Assembly (NCBI RefSeq): GCF_001455205.1 | Contig: NZ_CP013341.1 | Span: 1,054,001 to 1,118,000 of the forward strand | Length of the DNA: 64,000 nucleotides | Source: Nitrosomonas ureae | Lineage (GTDB): Bacteria > Pseudomonadota > Gammaproteobacteria > Burkholderiales > Nitrosomonadaceae | Direction of reading: 5' to 3' | Shown here: in pieces, positions 44,348 to 53,640 of the stretch | Layout: each line of letters opens with the position of its first letter | How positions within the stretch are numbered: position 1 is the stretch's first letter | Program-made: the position numbers and the translations under genes | The notes under the pieces: model-generated | What the model was told of the DNA's origin: nothing | The model's input: the letters and a program-made list of their open reading frames with translations, nothing else | Database searches by the model: none

Positions 44348-44815
44348 ATGAGAATGCCACATTTTCTGATTTATGCTGCGGCAATGGTATTAATTGGATG
44401 CGGGAATTTTTATTCTACAGACCTTGCGCTGGGGCAGCATCAGATTGATCCCAAGACAGGATTGATAATAAGAAATTTAGATGATGCGCAAATCGTGCGT
44501 GGTGAAGCTGTTTATGCAACCCATTGCGTAGGTTGCCATGGTCCCAATGGGGAAGCGACGCCACATTGGCGCAAGCCGAATTCTGAGGGTAAATATCCAC
44601 CCCCTCCGTTAGACAGTTCGGCACATGCTTGGCACCATTCCACTGATGTTCTGAAAAAAACAATTCTCAAAGGCACTCCCCCAGAAATAGGCTCGATGCC
44701 TGCCTGGGAGGGCATACTGACAGAGCAGCAAGTCGATGATGTGATCGTATGGATAAAGTCTTTATGGTCGGATGAAATTTATGATATCTGGTATAAAAAT
44801 TTTGAAACTAAATAA
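44348..44815 (+). CDS. Monohaem cytochrome c, probable lipoprotein
   Basis: 155 residues. The N-terminus MRMPHFLIYAAAMVLIGCGN has a lipobox-like LIGC, so it may be lipid-anchored in the periplasm. The haem site is CVGCH (about residues 60-64), with the axial Met probably in GSMPAWEG. The C-terminal helix VDDVIVWIKSLW is typical of class I cytochromes. It is the last gene of the copper-linked trio and could take electrons from the cupredoxin; this is inferred from position. Confidence 0.88.
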   Translation: MRMPHFLIYAAAMVLIGCGNFYSTDLALGQHQIDPKTGLIIRNLDDAQIVRGEAVYATHCVGCHGPNGEATPHWRKPNSEGKYPPPPLDSSAHAWHHSTDVLKKTILKGTPPEIGSMPAWEGILTEQQVDDVIVWIKSLWSDEIYDIWYKNFETK

Positions 44816-44839
44816 CCAGTAAATAAGTATTTCAAAGAA

Positions 44840-45244
44840 TTATTCTTCCGGTTTTTTTGCGAGTGATCGGATTTGCTCGAAAATTGCTTGTTTTTCATCT
44901 TCCAGTTCCCGATAGCGTGCATAAAGATGATCTAAATCCGTTGTATATTTGTCAATTCGTTCTTGTTTTTCCTGCTTAAGTTGAATTAAGTCTTCATAGT
45001 TTGGTATCGGAATACTCTGCGAAGGTGAATTGGGCAATCTTACAGCTTGAGGTACTTCTGCCATTTCGTTGCGACGCAACTCCTGAATCATCAGAAATTG
45101 CTGGTAAGTTGATTGAGATTCCTGCTGTATGAGCGTTAATGTTTTTTCGAGCTCACGGATTTGTGCCTCTTGATCAAGTGCTTCTGTATTCGCCCAAATT
45201 ACATTGGCGAAAACAAAAAATAACAATAAAAGAATAAATTGCAT
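44840..45244 (-). CDS. Periplasmic coiled-coil protein, uncharacterised
   Basis: 134 residues from the ATG at 45244, which begins a clean signal peptide (MQFILLLLFFVFANVIWA). An upstream ATG at 45295 would bury this leader behind a polar stretch. Two heptad-rich helices (ALDQEAQIRELEKTLTLIQQ, and QEKQERIDKYTTDLDHLYAR with following residues) flank a Pro-rich link (VRLPNSPSQSIPIPN). No family is recognised. It is convergent with the cytochrome c gene, 24 bases apart. Confidence 0.7.
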   Translation of the reverse strand: MQFILLLLFFVFANVIWANTEALDQEAQIRELEKTLTLIQQESQSTYQQFLMIQELRRNEMAEVPQAVRLPNSPSQSIPIPNYEDLIQLKQEKQERIDKYTTDLDHLYARYRELEDEKQAIFEQIRSLAKKPEE

Positions 45245-45846
45245 GGCATGAAAATTGATAAATAAATTGCCATTTTGCTTATATTTTATATACATGGCGA
45301 CAGGTTTGTATTATTCGAGAAGGATTTTCCAGAATACTATTGATTCTACACTCATTATTGATGGAGTGAATTTCTACTTAAGAGTTCTGCAAACCAAAAC
45401 GTTTTTGTTTCTCATGGTATTGACACCGACCTATAATTAATAACCGATTGCAATGCCAAGACTAGGTTCTATACGGCAATTGTAAACAACAGAGAGCCTA
45501 TTTGATCATAGTAGTTGTTGCTGATCTGCTTAGTCAATCGAATAGCTAATATATGTAATGATCGGGCACATCCGGTAACTGGAAATCGCTAATTGTCTGA
45601 TTATTCACTAACAGGTAACCTTTAAATTTAAGGCTTGAACCTGAGATCGATAACGATGTGCTTGATCCTACTGGTACAGGAAAAGTAGCAGAATTACTCT
45701 CCTGATACTAGGGTTCTAAATCGACTGATGCAGTAAATTTCTATAAAACTAGCGTGGATCCAGGCTATTTCTATATCAGGTGGACTTTAGCCAGAATCCA
45801 ATCTACCGACTATAATGAAGTCACTTCAATCTTGAACAGAGAGGCT
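45245..45846. other. 600-base stretch with decayed coding remains
   Basis: There is no intact gene. On the plus strand between about 45630 and 45840 one frame reads EIDNDVLDPTGTGKVAELLS, two stops, then KSTDAVNFYKTSVDPGYFYI and RWTLARIQS. This looks like the 3' end of a broken gene that runs into the signalling gene's frame. A GTG at 45754 could extend the GAF-GGDEF-EAL protein into it. The rest is AT-rich without clear structure. Confidence 0.4.
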
Positions 45847-47781
45847 ATGGCATATTCTACTAAAGCGACCAATGAAGACAGTTCTAAATCAGTGACAAAG
45901 AATGAACAATTACTAAAGATAATTGAACGTATCACTTGCGCTCTCAGAACCTTGAGCGCTGGCAATCATACTTTATTACATGCCTCGGACGAGCAAGAAT
46001 TGCTGCACGATATGTGCCAGGTCATCGTGGAAAAAGGTGGTTATCGTATGGCTGGTGTCGCATATGCTGAGCACGATAAAGATAAGAGTTTTCACTGGAT
46101 GGCAAGTATCGGAATCGATAAAGAATTTTTGAAAGCGCTTCATTACACTTGGGCCGATACAGAAATGGGGCGCTCCGCGACAGCTACTGCGATCCGTACA
46201 GGCGAGCCCAGTGTGGGCAGAAGCATTCTCACAGATCCTGTCTATGCCACTCCTGCTTACGCCCCGCTTCGCGAGAATGCAATCAAGTTCGGCTACGCAG
46301 CAGTTACCGCTTTTCCTCTACGCGTGAATGAGCAAGTTCTCGGAGCCTTGGTCATGGGAGCGATCGAACCGGATGCTTTTGATGAAGAAGAGGTCAAGTT
46401 GCTTAGCGAATTGGCTGATGACTTGGCTTATGGCGTTACCAATCTGCGCATGCGCGCCAAGCATCAGGCAGCCGAAGCTACCATTGCGCGACTGGCTTAT
46501 TATGATCCTCTGACGGAATTGCCCAATCGCACCCTTATGCTTGAGCGCTTGCAAGATGCCATTCAAACGGCAAAATATCATCACCACGCCTTCGCTGTCT
46601 TGCATCTGAATATTGTTCGCCTGCGTGGAATCAATCAAATCTTAGGTTATCGCTCCGGTGATCAATTGCTGCAACAACTGGCTCAGCGTTTGATGCGTAC
46701 CCTGAAAGAAAGCGAATTCTTGGCGCGGGTGGGGGAAGGTGAGTTTGCTTTGCTTTTGCCCAGCGGAGGAGCTGATTGTGCGATTCAAGTTGCGCAACGG
46801 TTGGCCAATGCCTTACATGACTCCGTGAAAGTGGCGGGCCTGATGGTCGATCCACGCGTCAGCATAGGCATTGCTCTTTATCCAGGTCACGCCACTGAAG
46901 CTGATACCTTGTTGCGGCGTGCCAATGCCGCCACTAATGATGTGTGTCCTGCCCGAGGCGGCTATGCCCTATACACGGGGGGACAGGAACAAGAATGTAC
47001 CCGGCGCATTTCATTGATGGGAGATTTTCGTCAAGCAATCGAACAAAATGAGCTATTGCTGTATTGTCAGCCTAAGGTCGATATTGCGTCGCGGCGCGTG
47101 TGTGGAGCGGAAGCCTTGGTGCGTTGGCAGCATCATGTGCATGGCATGCTACCAACTATCGAATTTATAAAGCTTGCTGAGAATGCCGGTTTAATTACAC
47201 CTTTAACGCACTGGATGCTTGATGCGGTTTTCAGTCAAAGTTATGCCTGGCATGAAGCAGGGATAGAACAGGCCTTGTCAGTGAATTTGTCCGCGCATGA
47301 TTTGTACGATCCTATGCTCGTCGATCGTATTCAAGGTCTATTTTCCACTTGGAATGTTAATCCGGAACTGATTCAGTTTGAATTAACTGAGAGTACCCTG
47401 ATGGAAGAACCATCTATTGCATTGGAGACTTTAACCAAATTAAAGAAACTCGGAACCCGGCTATTCATTGATGACTTTGGCACGGGATATTCGAGCTTGA
47501 GTTACTTGCAAAAGCTACCGGTAGACTCAATCAAGATTGATCAGTCATTTGTCATGCCAATGGAGGCGGATAATGACTCAGCTGTGATTGTGCGCTCGAC
47601 CATTGAACTTGGGCATAACCTCGGTTTAGAAGTGGTGGCGGAAGGGGTGGATAATCAGGTTGTGTGGAATCTCCTGGCAACATTGGAGTGCGATGTAGCG
47701 CAAGGCTATTTGATTGGCATGCCGATGCCGGCAGAGCAATTCAGTGACTGGGAAGACAAATGGGTGCGTATGTCAGTGTAA
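45847..47781 (+). CDS. GAF-GGDEF-EAL protein, probable c-di-GMP phosphodiesterase
   Basis: 644 residues from the ATG at 45847, with GAGAGG nearby; a GTG at 45754 gives 675 residues but enters decayed sequence. A GAF sensor domain lies at about residues 35-190 (LLHDMCQVIVEKGGYRMAGVA, FGYAAVTAFPLRV). The GGDEF domain has AYYDPLTELPNRTLM, but its active site is VGEGEFALLLP, so GGDEF is GEGEF and cyclase activity is unlikely. The EAL domain is intact: GAEALVRW, NLSAHDLYD, ELTESTLME, DDFGTGYSSLSYLQ and VAEGVD. It probably breaks down c-di-GMP in response to a GAF ligand. No membrane segment is seen. Confidence 0.9.
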   Translation: MAYSTKATNEDSSKSVTKNEQLLKIIERITCALRTLSAGNHTLLHASDEQELLHDMCQVIVEKGGYRMAGVAYAEHDKDKSFHWMASIGIDKEFLKALHYTWADTEMGRSATATAIRTGEPSVGRSILTDPVYATPAYAPLRENAIKFGYAAVTAFPLRVNEQVLGALVMGAIEPDAFDEEEVKLLSELADDLAYGVTNLRMRAKHQAAEATIARLAYYDPLTELPNRTLMLERLQDAIQTAKYHHHAFAVLHLNIVRLRGINQILGYRSGDQLLQQLAQRLMRTLKESEFLARVGEGEFALLLPSGGADCAIQVAQRLANALHDSVKVAGLMVDPRVSIGIALYPGHATEADTLLRRANAATNDVCPARGGYALYTGGQEQECTRRISLMGDFRQAIEQNELLLYCQPKVDIASRRVCGAEALVRWQHHVHGMLPTIEFIKLAENAGLITPLTHWMLDAVFSQSYAWHEAGIEQALSVNLSAHDLYDPMLVDRIQGLFSTWNVNPELIQFELTESTLMEEPSIALETLTKLKKLGTRLFIDDFGTGYSSLSYLQKLPVDSIKIDQSFVMPMEADNDSAVIVRSTIELGHNLGLEVVAEGVDNQVVWNLLATLECDVAQGYLIGMPMPAEQFSDWEDKWVRMSV

Positions 47782-47859
47782 GGGTTCTATGCAAATTCTA
47801 ATAAAAACTGATAAACCAGACACATTCTTTAAGCTATTGGTTAGGAAAATGAATTAAAA

Positions 47860-48007
47860 AAGAGCAAAAGTATTTAGAGAATCAGCAGTAAAATTAGGGA
47901 AAGAAGCAGATATCGAGCAGTGTAAACAACTGGAGATTCGGGTATTAATGAAGAAATATTTCGTATATCGAGATCGGAAAATACAGTCCCGCTATCTGAC
48001 ACAGTAA
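47860..48007 (+). pseudogene. Possible IS3-type transposase orfA relic
   Basis: One frame reads KRAKVFRESAVKLGKEADIE, which resembles the start of IS3-family OrfA proteins (a Lys/Arg-rich run, then F-x-E-S-A-V-K-L). Only about 50 codons remain before a stop, with no ends or OrfB. Similarity is judged by eye and is short. Confidence 0.3.
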
Positions 48008-48018
48008 AAACATTCATA

Positions 48019-48729
48019 TTATTCTCTGATTTCCTGTTCAATCTGGTCAGCCGTTACATGGCGCACATCTTTGCCTTTTACCATGTAAACAACATACTCC
48101 GACATGTTTTTTGCATGATCTCCAATACGTTCTATTGCTTTGGCGATAAATACTATTTCCAGGCACGTAGAGATTTTTCTTGGATCTTCCATCATGAACG
48201 TAATTAATTGACGCAAGATAGAACGAAACTCCTCATCTACAAACTCATCTTGTCTGACAATTTGTGCGGCTGCATTTAAATCCAATCGAGCAAAGGAATC
48301 AAGCGCTTTATGCAACATGTCCATTGCAATACTGGCGACATGTTTGATTTCATTGAAGCGCGGAATGTGCATACGATCAGATGAGTATATCAACTTCGCC
48401 ATCCGAGCAATTTTCGCCGCCTCGTCACCGATGCGTTCTAGATCAGTAATCGTTTTAATTACCATCATGATCATACGTAAATCACTTGCGGTTGGTTGGC
48501 GACGCGCAATGATCTGATTGCAGATTTCATCGATCGATACTTCCATAGCGTTGACACGATGATCACGTGTAATGACCTGATCGATAAGCTCTTCGTTACC
48601 ACTCGTCAATGCCTCAATTGCATATTCGATTTGCTCTTCAACGAAACCACCCATCTGCAAAACGCGTGTACGAACTTCCTCAAGATCAGCATCAAATTGC
48701 TTAGAAATATGCTCTTTATTTGTTGCCAT
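48019..48729 (-). CDS. phoU: Phosphate-specific transport regulator PhoU
   Basis: 236 residues, usual length. Two repeats of the PhoU helical bundle each carry the metal-binding E(D)xxxD pattern: LERIGDEAAKIARM and IERIGDHAKNMSEYVVYMV. The N-terminus has KQFDADLEEVRTRVLQMGG. PhoU restrains PhoR signalling and Pst phosphate uptake. Neither pst nor phoBR genes are in the window, so phoU stands apart from its usual operon. rpiA lies upstream on the same strand, 55 bases away. Confidence 0.95.
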   Translation of the reverse strand: MATNKEHISKQFDADLEEVRTRVLQMGGFVEEQIEYAIEALTSGNEELIDQVITRDHRVNAMEVSIDEICNQIIARRQPTASDLRMIMMVIKTITDLERIGDEAAKIARMAKLIYSSDRMHIPRFNEIKHVASIAMDMLHKALDSFARLDLNAAAQIVRQDEFVDEEFRSILRQLITFMMEDPRKISTCLEIVFIAKAIERIGDHAKNMSEYVVYMVKGKDVRHVTADQIEQEIRE

Positions 48730-48784
48730 ATCACACCTTTGGTTGATAGCGAAGAATAGAGTTCTTGGTTACTGAATATTGAAG

Positions 48785-49444
48785 TCAAATAGAAATTATA
48801 CGTATGCCGTTATCTGTTCCCAATAATAGCGTATCTGCCCCACGTCGTGCAAAAAGACCATTGGTTACAACACCGGCAATTTGATTAAGCGTGGCTTCCA
48901 GTTCAACAGGATTGATAATTTGCAATCCATGTACGTCCAGAATGATATTGCCATTGTCTGTGATGAAGTCGTGACGCAAAGCCGGATGCCCACCCAAATG
49001 AACAATTTCACGCGCAACATAACTACGTGCCATCGGGATAACCTCGACAGGCAAAGGGAAGTTGCCAAGAATTTTTACCAGCTTGCTCTGATCGGTAATG
49101 CAAATAAATTTCTGTGCTACTGCGGCAACGATCTTCTCCCGTGTCAATGCGCCACCGCCACCCTTGATCATATGCAAATTCTCAGTGATCTCATCTGCAC
49201 CGTCAACATAAACAGGGATATCAATAACGTTATTGAGATCATGTACTTCGATACCATGTTCCTTAAGTCTTTGTGCTGTTGCATCGGAGCTCGCAACAGC
49301 CCCTTCAATTTTATGCTTGATTTTAGCCAGCTCATCAATAAAATAGTTAGCGGTGGAACCTGTACCTACTCCAACAATACAATCAACTGGAATATATTGA
49401 ATTGCAGCAACCGCTGCTGCACGTTTCTGTTCGTCTTGTGTCAT
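48785..49444 (-). CDS. rpiA: Ribose-5-phosphate isomerase A
   Basis: 219 residues, standard. It interconverts ribose-5-phosphate and ribulose-5-phosphate, a step shared by the pentose phosphate and Calvin cycles. VGVGTGSTANYFIDEL, VASSDATAQRL, YVDGADEITENLHMIKGGGGALTREKI and FARRGADTLLLG are family motifs, with Asp and Glu of DGADE and the Lys of IKGGGGALTREK in the active site. It lies near the tkt-gap-pgk-pyk-fba cluster, which fits carbon fixation. Confidence 0.97.
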   Translation of the reverse strand: MTQDEQKRAAAVAAIQYIPVDCIVGVGTGSTANYFIDELAKIKHKIEGAVASSDATAQRLKEHGIEVHDLNNVIDIPVYVDGADEITENLHMIKGGGGALTREKIVAAVAQKFICITDQSKLVKILGNFPLPVEVIPMARSYVAREIVHLGGHPALRHDFITDNGNIILDVHGLQIINPVELEATLNQIAGVVTNGLFARRGADTLLLGTDNGIRIISI

Positions 49445-49771
49445 GATGTCTCTTACGAAAATTATAATATCGTTATCAGGATAGCGTTATCTGTTAATTT
49501 AGACAATGCTTCTATCACTCAGAGAATAAATGGTGAAACACTCTCAAAAAGGAAATGAAATGTGATGATTGGTTGAAGCTGGGGATGTCGGTGATGTTTT
49601 AGTGACTAACAAGCGATTTCTTCGAAGGTCTAATCAATATCCTTCCGACTTTGCCGGAGTTAAAATTTAACTTGTACCGAAGCGATATTGCACTCTATCT
49701 CTCTCATCAGAATCTATGATCAATCACAAAATTGCATGATTGATCATAGAGTTATTAAATAATGCGGTTGA
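49445..49771. other. Gene-free 327-base stretch between rpiA and fba
   Basis: I see no gene. The region holds the long hairpin at 49715-49748, listed separately, which follows the fba stop on the minus strand. The part near rpiA is AT-rich and may carry its promoter. Confidence 0.6.
49715..49748 (-). terminator. Long inverted repeat downstream of fba
   Basis: TATGATCAATCA and TGATTGATCATA form a perfect 12-bp stem with a 10-base loop, 23 bases after the fba stop. No T tract follows on the minus strand, so it may act as a 3' stabiliser or a weak terminator, or bind a protein. Confidence 0.5.
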
Positions 49772-50836
49772 TTACTTAATAATAGCGTTCAATTCACCTT
49801 TAGTATAGCGATTAGCCATATCTTCGAGTGAAATTGGTTTGATTTTTCCTGCTTGTCCTGCACAACCAAAAGCTTCGAAGCGTGCTTTACAAATATCCTT
49901 GGCAGCTGCAGTCGCTTCTTTCAGGAATTTGCGCGGATCAAAATTGCTTTTGTCTTTTTCCAAACTACGGCGAATTGCGCCCGTCATAGCCAGGCGAATA
50001 TCGGTATCGATATTGATCTTACGCACGCCATACTTGATACCTTCTTGGATTTCTTCTACCGGAACACCATAGGTTTCTTTGATGTCACCACCATATTGAC
50101 GAATGATATCCAGCCAGTCTTGCGGTACTGAGCTGGAGCCGTGCATTACCAGATGGGTATTAGGAATGCGCGCGTGGATTTCCTTAATACGTTGAATCGC
50201 CAGAATGTCACCTGTAGGTTTGCGGGTAAATTTGTAAGCGCCATGCGAAGTTCCAATCGCAATAGCCAATGCATCCACGCCGGTTTTGCGAACGAAATCG
50301 GCGGCTTCTTCAGGGTCAGTAAGCAATTGATCATGGGACAAAACACCCTCTGCGCCGTGCCCGTCTTCCGCTTCGCCCATGCCGGATTCCAGTGAGCCCA
50401 GGCAACCCAGCTCGCCTTCCACGGAAACACCGACTGAATGCGCAGTATTAACAACATCCGCCGTGACGTTTACATTGTATTCATAAGTGGACGGTGTTTT
50501 GGCATCGGCTTGTAAAGAACCATCCATCATTACACTCGAGAATCCACTACGAATCGCGTTGACACAAACCGATGGAGAAGCCCCATGATCTTGGTGCATT
50601 ACAATAGGAATATGGGGATAAGCTTCTACCGCGGCAGCAATTAAGTGGCGCAAGAATGCTTCACCGGCATATTTTCTTGCACCAGCGGAACCTTGCATGA
50701 TCACCGGGCTATTGCATTCATCCGCTGCTTGCATGATTGCCTGGATTTGTTCCAGATTATTGACATTAAACGCGGGCAAGCCATAGCTGTTTTCTGCTGC
50801 ATGGTCAAGTAATTGTCTTAATGATACAAGTGCCAT
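49772..50836 (-). CDS. fba: Class II fructose-bisphosphate aldolase
   Basis: 354 residues of the zinc-dependent class II type common in autotrophic proteobacteria. Motifs are PAFNVNNLEQIQAIM, PIVMHQDHGASPSVC (metal-binding His), GYxxVMMDGS-like SGFSSVMMDGSLQ, AIGTSHGAYKF, HGSSSVPQ and KINIDTDIRLA. It cleaves or forms fructose-1,6-bisphosphate and, in Calvin-cycle organisms, sedoheptulose-1,7-bisphosphate too. It is the last gene of the minus-strand order tkt-gap-pgk-pyk-fba, with 136 bases between it and pyk. Confidence 0.96.
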   Translation of the reverse strand: MALVSLRQLLDHAAENSYGLPAFNVNNLEQIQAIMQAADECNSPVIMQGSAGARKYAGEAFLRHLIAAAVEAYPHIPIVMHQDHGASPSVCVNAIRSGFSSVMMDGSLQADAKTPSTYEYNVNVTADVVNTAHSVGVSVEGELGCLGSLESGMGEAEDGHGAEGVLSHDQLLTDPEEAADFVRKTGVDALAIAIGTSHGAYKFTRKPTGDILAIQRIKEIHARIPNTHLVMHGSSSVPQDWLDIIRQYGGDIKETYGVPVEEIQEGIKYGVRKINIDTDIRLAMTGAIRRSLEKDKSNFDPRKFLKEATAAAKDICKARFEAFGCAGQAGKIKPISLEDMANRYTKGELNAIIK

Positions 50837-50972
50837 TTAGATCTCCTTAATTATTAAATTATCTGAATAAATTCTGTAAGTATTAGTATAAGCGATTATT
50901 TTGTATGAATACGTTTGATTCTTTTTACTGTAACTGTACGTATAGTTATCTGTGTTGCATCGTGCAGACATT

Positions 50973-52424
50973 TTAATTTTTATCAATGCCTTGCCTTGTT
51001 TTCCATTCACCGACTCTAATAATTTTCATGGTATTGGTACCCCCCGTCTTACCTACCGGCTCACCTATTGTCATCACCATGATATCACCACTGCGCACCA
51101 CCCCGCGGTCGAGTAATTCCTGTTCGGCCAGATTCAGAATCTCTTCCGGATCATTCAACCCTTCACCAAATTCTACAGGATAAACACCCCTGAACAAGGT
51201 AACTCTTCTGCGTGTTTCTTCGTTCGGGCTTAACGCAAAAATAGGCACCTTGGAACTCCTGCGCGACATCAACAATGCGGTCACGCCGCTTTGCGTCAAT
51301 GCAGCAATCGCACGAATCTGCAGACCACCCGCAGTATACATTGTGGCACGCGCAATCGCTTCTTCGATGGTTGCCGGATTAATACTCTGCATTCGCCGAT
51401 CAATGCTAACAAGATATTCCTTTTCCGCTTCCAAACAAACCCTGGCCATGGCTTCCACTGCTTCAACAGGATATTCACCGGCAGCGGATTCCGCCGACAA
51501 CATGACTGCATCAGTACCATCGAGTACCGCATTGGCTACATCCGATACTTCAGCGCGTGTTGGAATCGGATTAGTAATCATCGATTCCATCATTTGCGTT
51601 GCGGTCACAACAATTTTATTATTTGCCCGTGCCGAGCGTATCATTCTCTTCTGTAACGCTGGAACAGCAGCATCACCTACTTCAACTGCCAAGTCTCCGC
51701 GTGCCACCATGATCGCATCCGAAGCTTCGAGTATATCATCCAGCGCAAGAATAGCTTCCGAGCGTTCGATTTTGGCCATAATCATGCCTTTACCCCCAGC
51801 TTCTTGCAGCAATGCGCGTGCCTGTCGTATATCGTCACCCGAGCGGACAAATGATACCGCCAGATAATCCGCGCCAAACTCGGCAGCCGTTCTGATATCT
51901 TCTAAATCCTTGCCAGTCAGAGCCGGAGCGCCCAATCCACCGCCTTTACGGTTAATACCTTTATTATTTGACAGTATTCCGCCTTGCTCGACTACACAGA
52001 ATACCTGGTGACCTTTCACCTGAGATACCCCCAGTACAATGCGTCCATCATCCAGCATCAGTGTGGCTCCGGTTTCCAAATCACCGGGCAGTTCTTTATA
52101 ATCCAGACCGACTCGTTCCTGATTGCCCAGTTCACATGCTGCATCGAGAATGAACTGATCACCCACTTCAAGTCTAATTTTGCCATGTTCAAACTTGCCG
52201 ATGCGGATTTTAGGACCTTGCAGATCGGCCAGAACACCAACAGTGAAACCTGCCGCGCGCGCTAATGAGCGTGTCATCTCCACCAATTCAATGTGTTGTT
52301 CGCGTGTTCCATGTGAGAAATTGATCCGAACAACATCGACACCGCCCCGGATCATACGTTCCAGAGTTTTCGGATTACCGCTGGAAGGACCCAGTGTAGC
52401 TACAATTTTTGTTCTTCGAATCAT
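50973..52424 (-). CDS. pyk: Pyruvate kinase
   Basis: 483 residues. The barrel contains TKIVATLGPSSGNPKTLERM, VRINFSHGT, ADLQGPKIRIG, and the signature IMAKIERSEAILALDDIL with the catalytic Lys. MVARGDLAVEVG, TATQMMESM and the C-terminal allosteric domain (PIFALSPNEETRRRVTLFRGV) follow. It makes pyruvate and ATP from phosphoenolpyruvate. The start is 14 bases after the pgk stop on the minus strand, so the two are cotranscribed. Confidence 0.97.
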   Translation of the reverse strand: MIRRTKIVATLGPSSGNPKTLERMIRGGVDVVRINFSHGTREQHIELVEMTRSLARAAGFTVGVLADLQGPKIRIGKFEHGKIRLEVGDQFILDAACELGNQERVGLDYKELPGDLETGATLMLDDGRIVLGVSQVKGHQVFCVVEQGGILSNNKGINRKGGGLGAPALTGKDLEDIRTAAEFGADYLAVSFVRSGDDIRQARALLQEAGGKGMIMAKIERSEAILALDDILEASDAIMVARGDLAVEVGDAAVPALQKRMIRSARANNKIVVTATQMMESMITNPIPTRAEVSDVANAVLDGTDAVMLSAESAAGEYPVEAVEAMARVCLEAEKEYLVSIDRRMQSINPATIEEAIARATMYTAGGLQIRAIAALTQSGVTALLMSRRSSKVPIFALSPNEETRRRVTLFRGVYPVEFGEGLNDPEEILNLAEQELLDRGVVRSGDIMVMTIGEPVGKTGGTNTMKIIRVGEWKTRQGIDKN

Positions 52425-52438
52425 TATCTTCTTGACGA

Positions 52439-53614
52439 TTAGTTAGCGCGCATTTCCAGAATTTCTACTGCAGGCAGCTTTTTGCCTTCTAAAAATTCTA
52501 GAAAGGCACCTCCTGCCGTTGAGATATAGGAGACTTTGTTATAAATATCATATTTTTGAATGGCTGCGATCGTATCGCCACCGCCTGCCAGCGTGAATGC
52601 CTTAGTTTCTGCAATTGCTCGTGCAATCTTTTCAGTTCCGGCGCCAAACTGATCAAATTCAAATACACCTACGGGACCGTTCCACACTACCGTTCCGGCT
52701 TTCATAATGATATCTGCTAATTCCTGCGCACTTCTTGGACCGATGTCGAAAATCATTTCATCATCTGCCACGCTACCAGCATCCTTTAATACAGCCGGTT
52801 CATTGGCATCAAATTTCTTACCAACCACAACATCGACCGCAATCGGGATTGATGCATTGCGTTTGGCCATTTTATCCATCAAATTTTTGGCCGTTGGAAC
52901 CAAATCGTCTTCACACAATGACTTACCGACATTCTTGCCAGTGGCTTTAAGAAAAGTATTAGCGATGCCGCCGCCAACAACCAATTGATCCACTTTTTCG
53001 GACAGCGACTCAAGTACGGTAAGTTTGGTAGAAACTTTCGAACCGCCTACTATGGCAACCATAGGACGAGCCGGACTCAACAGCGCTTTAGTTAAAGCTT
53101 CCAGCTCTTCAGTCAGTAAAATTCCTGCACAAGCTATCGGGGCATATTTCGCGATACCATGAGTTGAAGCTTCTGCACGGTGCGCAGTGCCGAAGGCATC
53201 CATAACAAACACATCACATAATTTTGCGTATTTCTGTGCAGTTTCCTCGAGATTTTTCTTTTCGCCTTTGTTGATACGGCAATTTTCAAGTACTACCAAC
53301 TCTCCCGCAGCAACATCAAATCCACCGCCCACCCAGTCTTTGATTAGCCGAACGGGTTTTCCTAGACGGTTGGCGATATTATCAGCAACGGGCTTTAAGG
53401 AATTTTCTTCGGTCCATATTCCTTCATCAGGACGTCCCAGATGAGAAGTTACCATTATCTTGGCACCTTCTTTGAGGCAATGATTAATCGTCGCCATGGA
53501 GGCGGTAATGCGGGCGTCCGAGGTTACTTTGCCATCCTTTACAGGCACGTTTAGATCAGCGCGTATGAATACACGCTTACCTTTTAGATCAAGGTCAACA
53601 AGTTTAATAACTGG
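52439..53614 (-). CDS. pgk: Phosphoglycerate kinase (GTG start)
   Basis: 391 residues from a GTG at 53614, with GGAG 6 bases upstream. The frame also opens with TTG at 53629, but the ribosome site lies inside that extension. Motifs are KRVFIRADLNVPV, TSHLGRPDEG, NCRINKGEKKN, VDAFGTAHRAEAST, VAIVGGSKVSTKL, VGGGIANTFL and GGGDTIAAI. It transfers phosphate between 1,3-bisphosphoglycerate and ADP, and runs in reverse during carbon fixation. A terminator hairpin separates it from gap. Confidence 0.97.
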   Translation of the reverse strand, partial: PVIKLVDLDLKGKRVFIRADLNVPVKDGKVTSDARITASMATINHCLKEGAKIMVTSHLGRPDEGIWTEENSLKPVADNIANRLGKPVRLIKDWVGGGFDVAAGELVVLENCRINKGEKKNLEETAQKYAKLCDVFVMDAFGTAHRAEASTHGIAKYAPIACAGILLTEELEALTKALLSPARPMVAIVGGSKVSTKLTVLESLSEKVDQLVVGGGIANTFLKATGKNVGKSLCEDDLVPTAKNLMDKMAKRNASIPIAVDVVVGKKFDANEPAVLKDAGSVADDEMIFDIGPRSAQELADIIMKAGTVVWNGPVGVFEFDQFGAGTEKIARAIAETKAFTLAGGGDTIAAIQKYDIYNKVSYISTAGGAFLEFLEGKKLPAVEILEMRAN

Positions 53615-53640
53615 CACGATAAACTCCAAAATTGTCTTTA

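Noticed and set aside
45255..45440. 61-codon plus-strand open frame
   Set aside because: It overlaps the leader of the coiled-coil protein gene, lacks a ribosome site and shows no family features.
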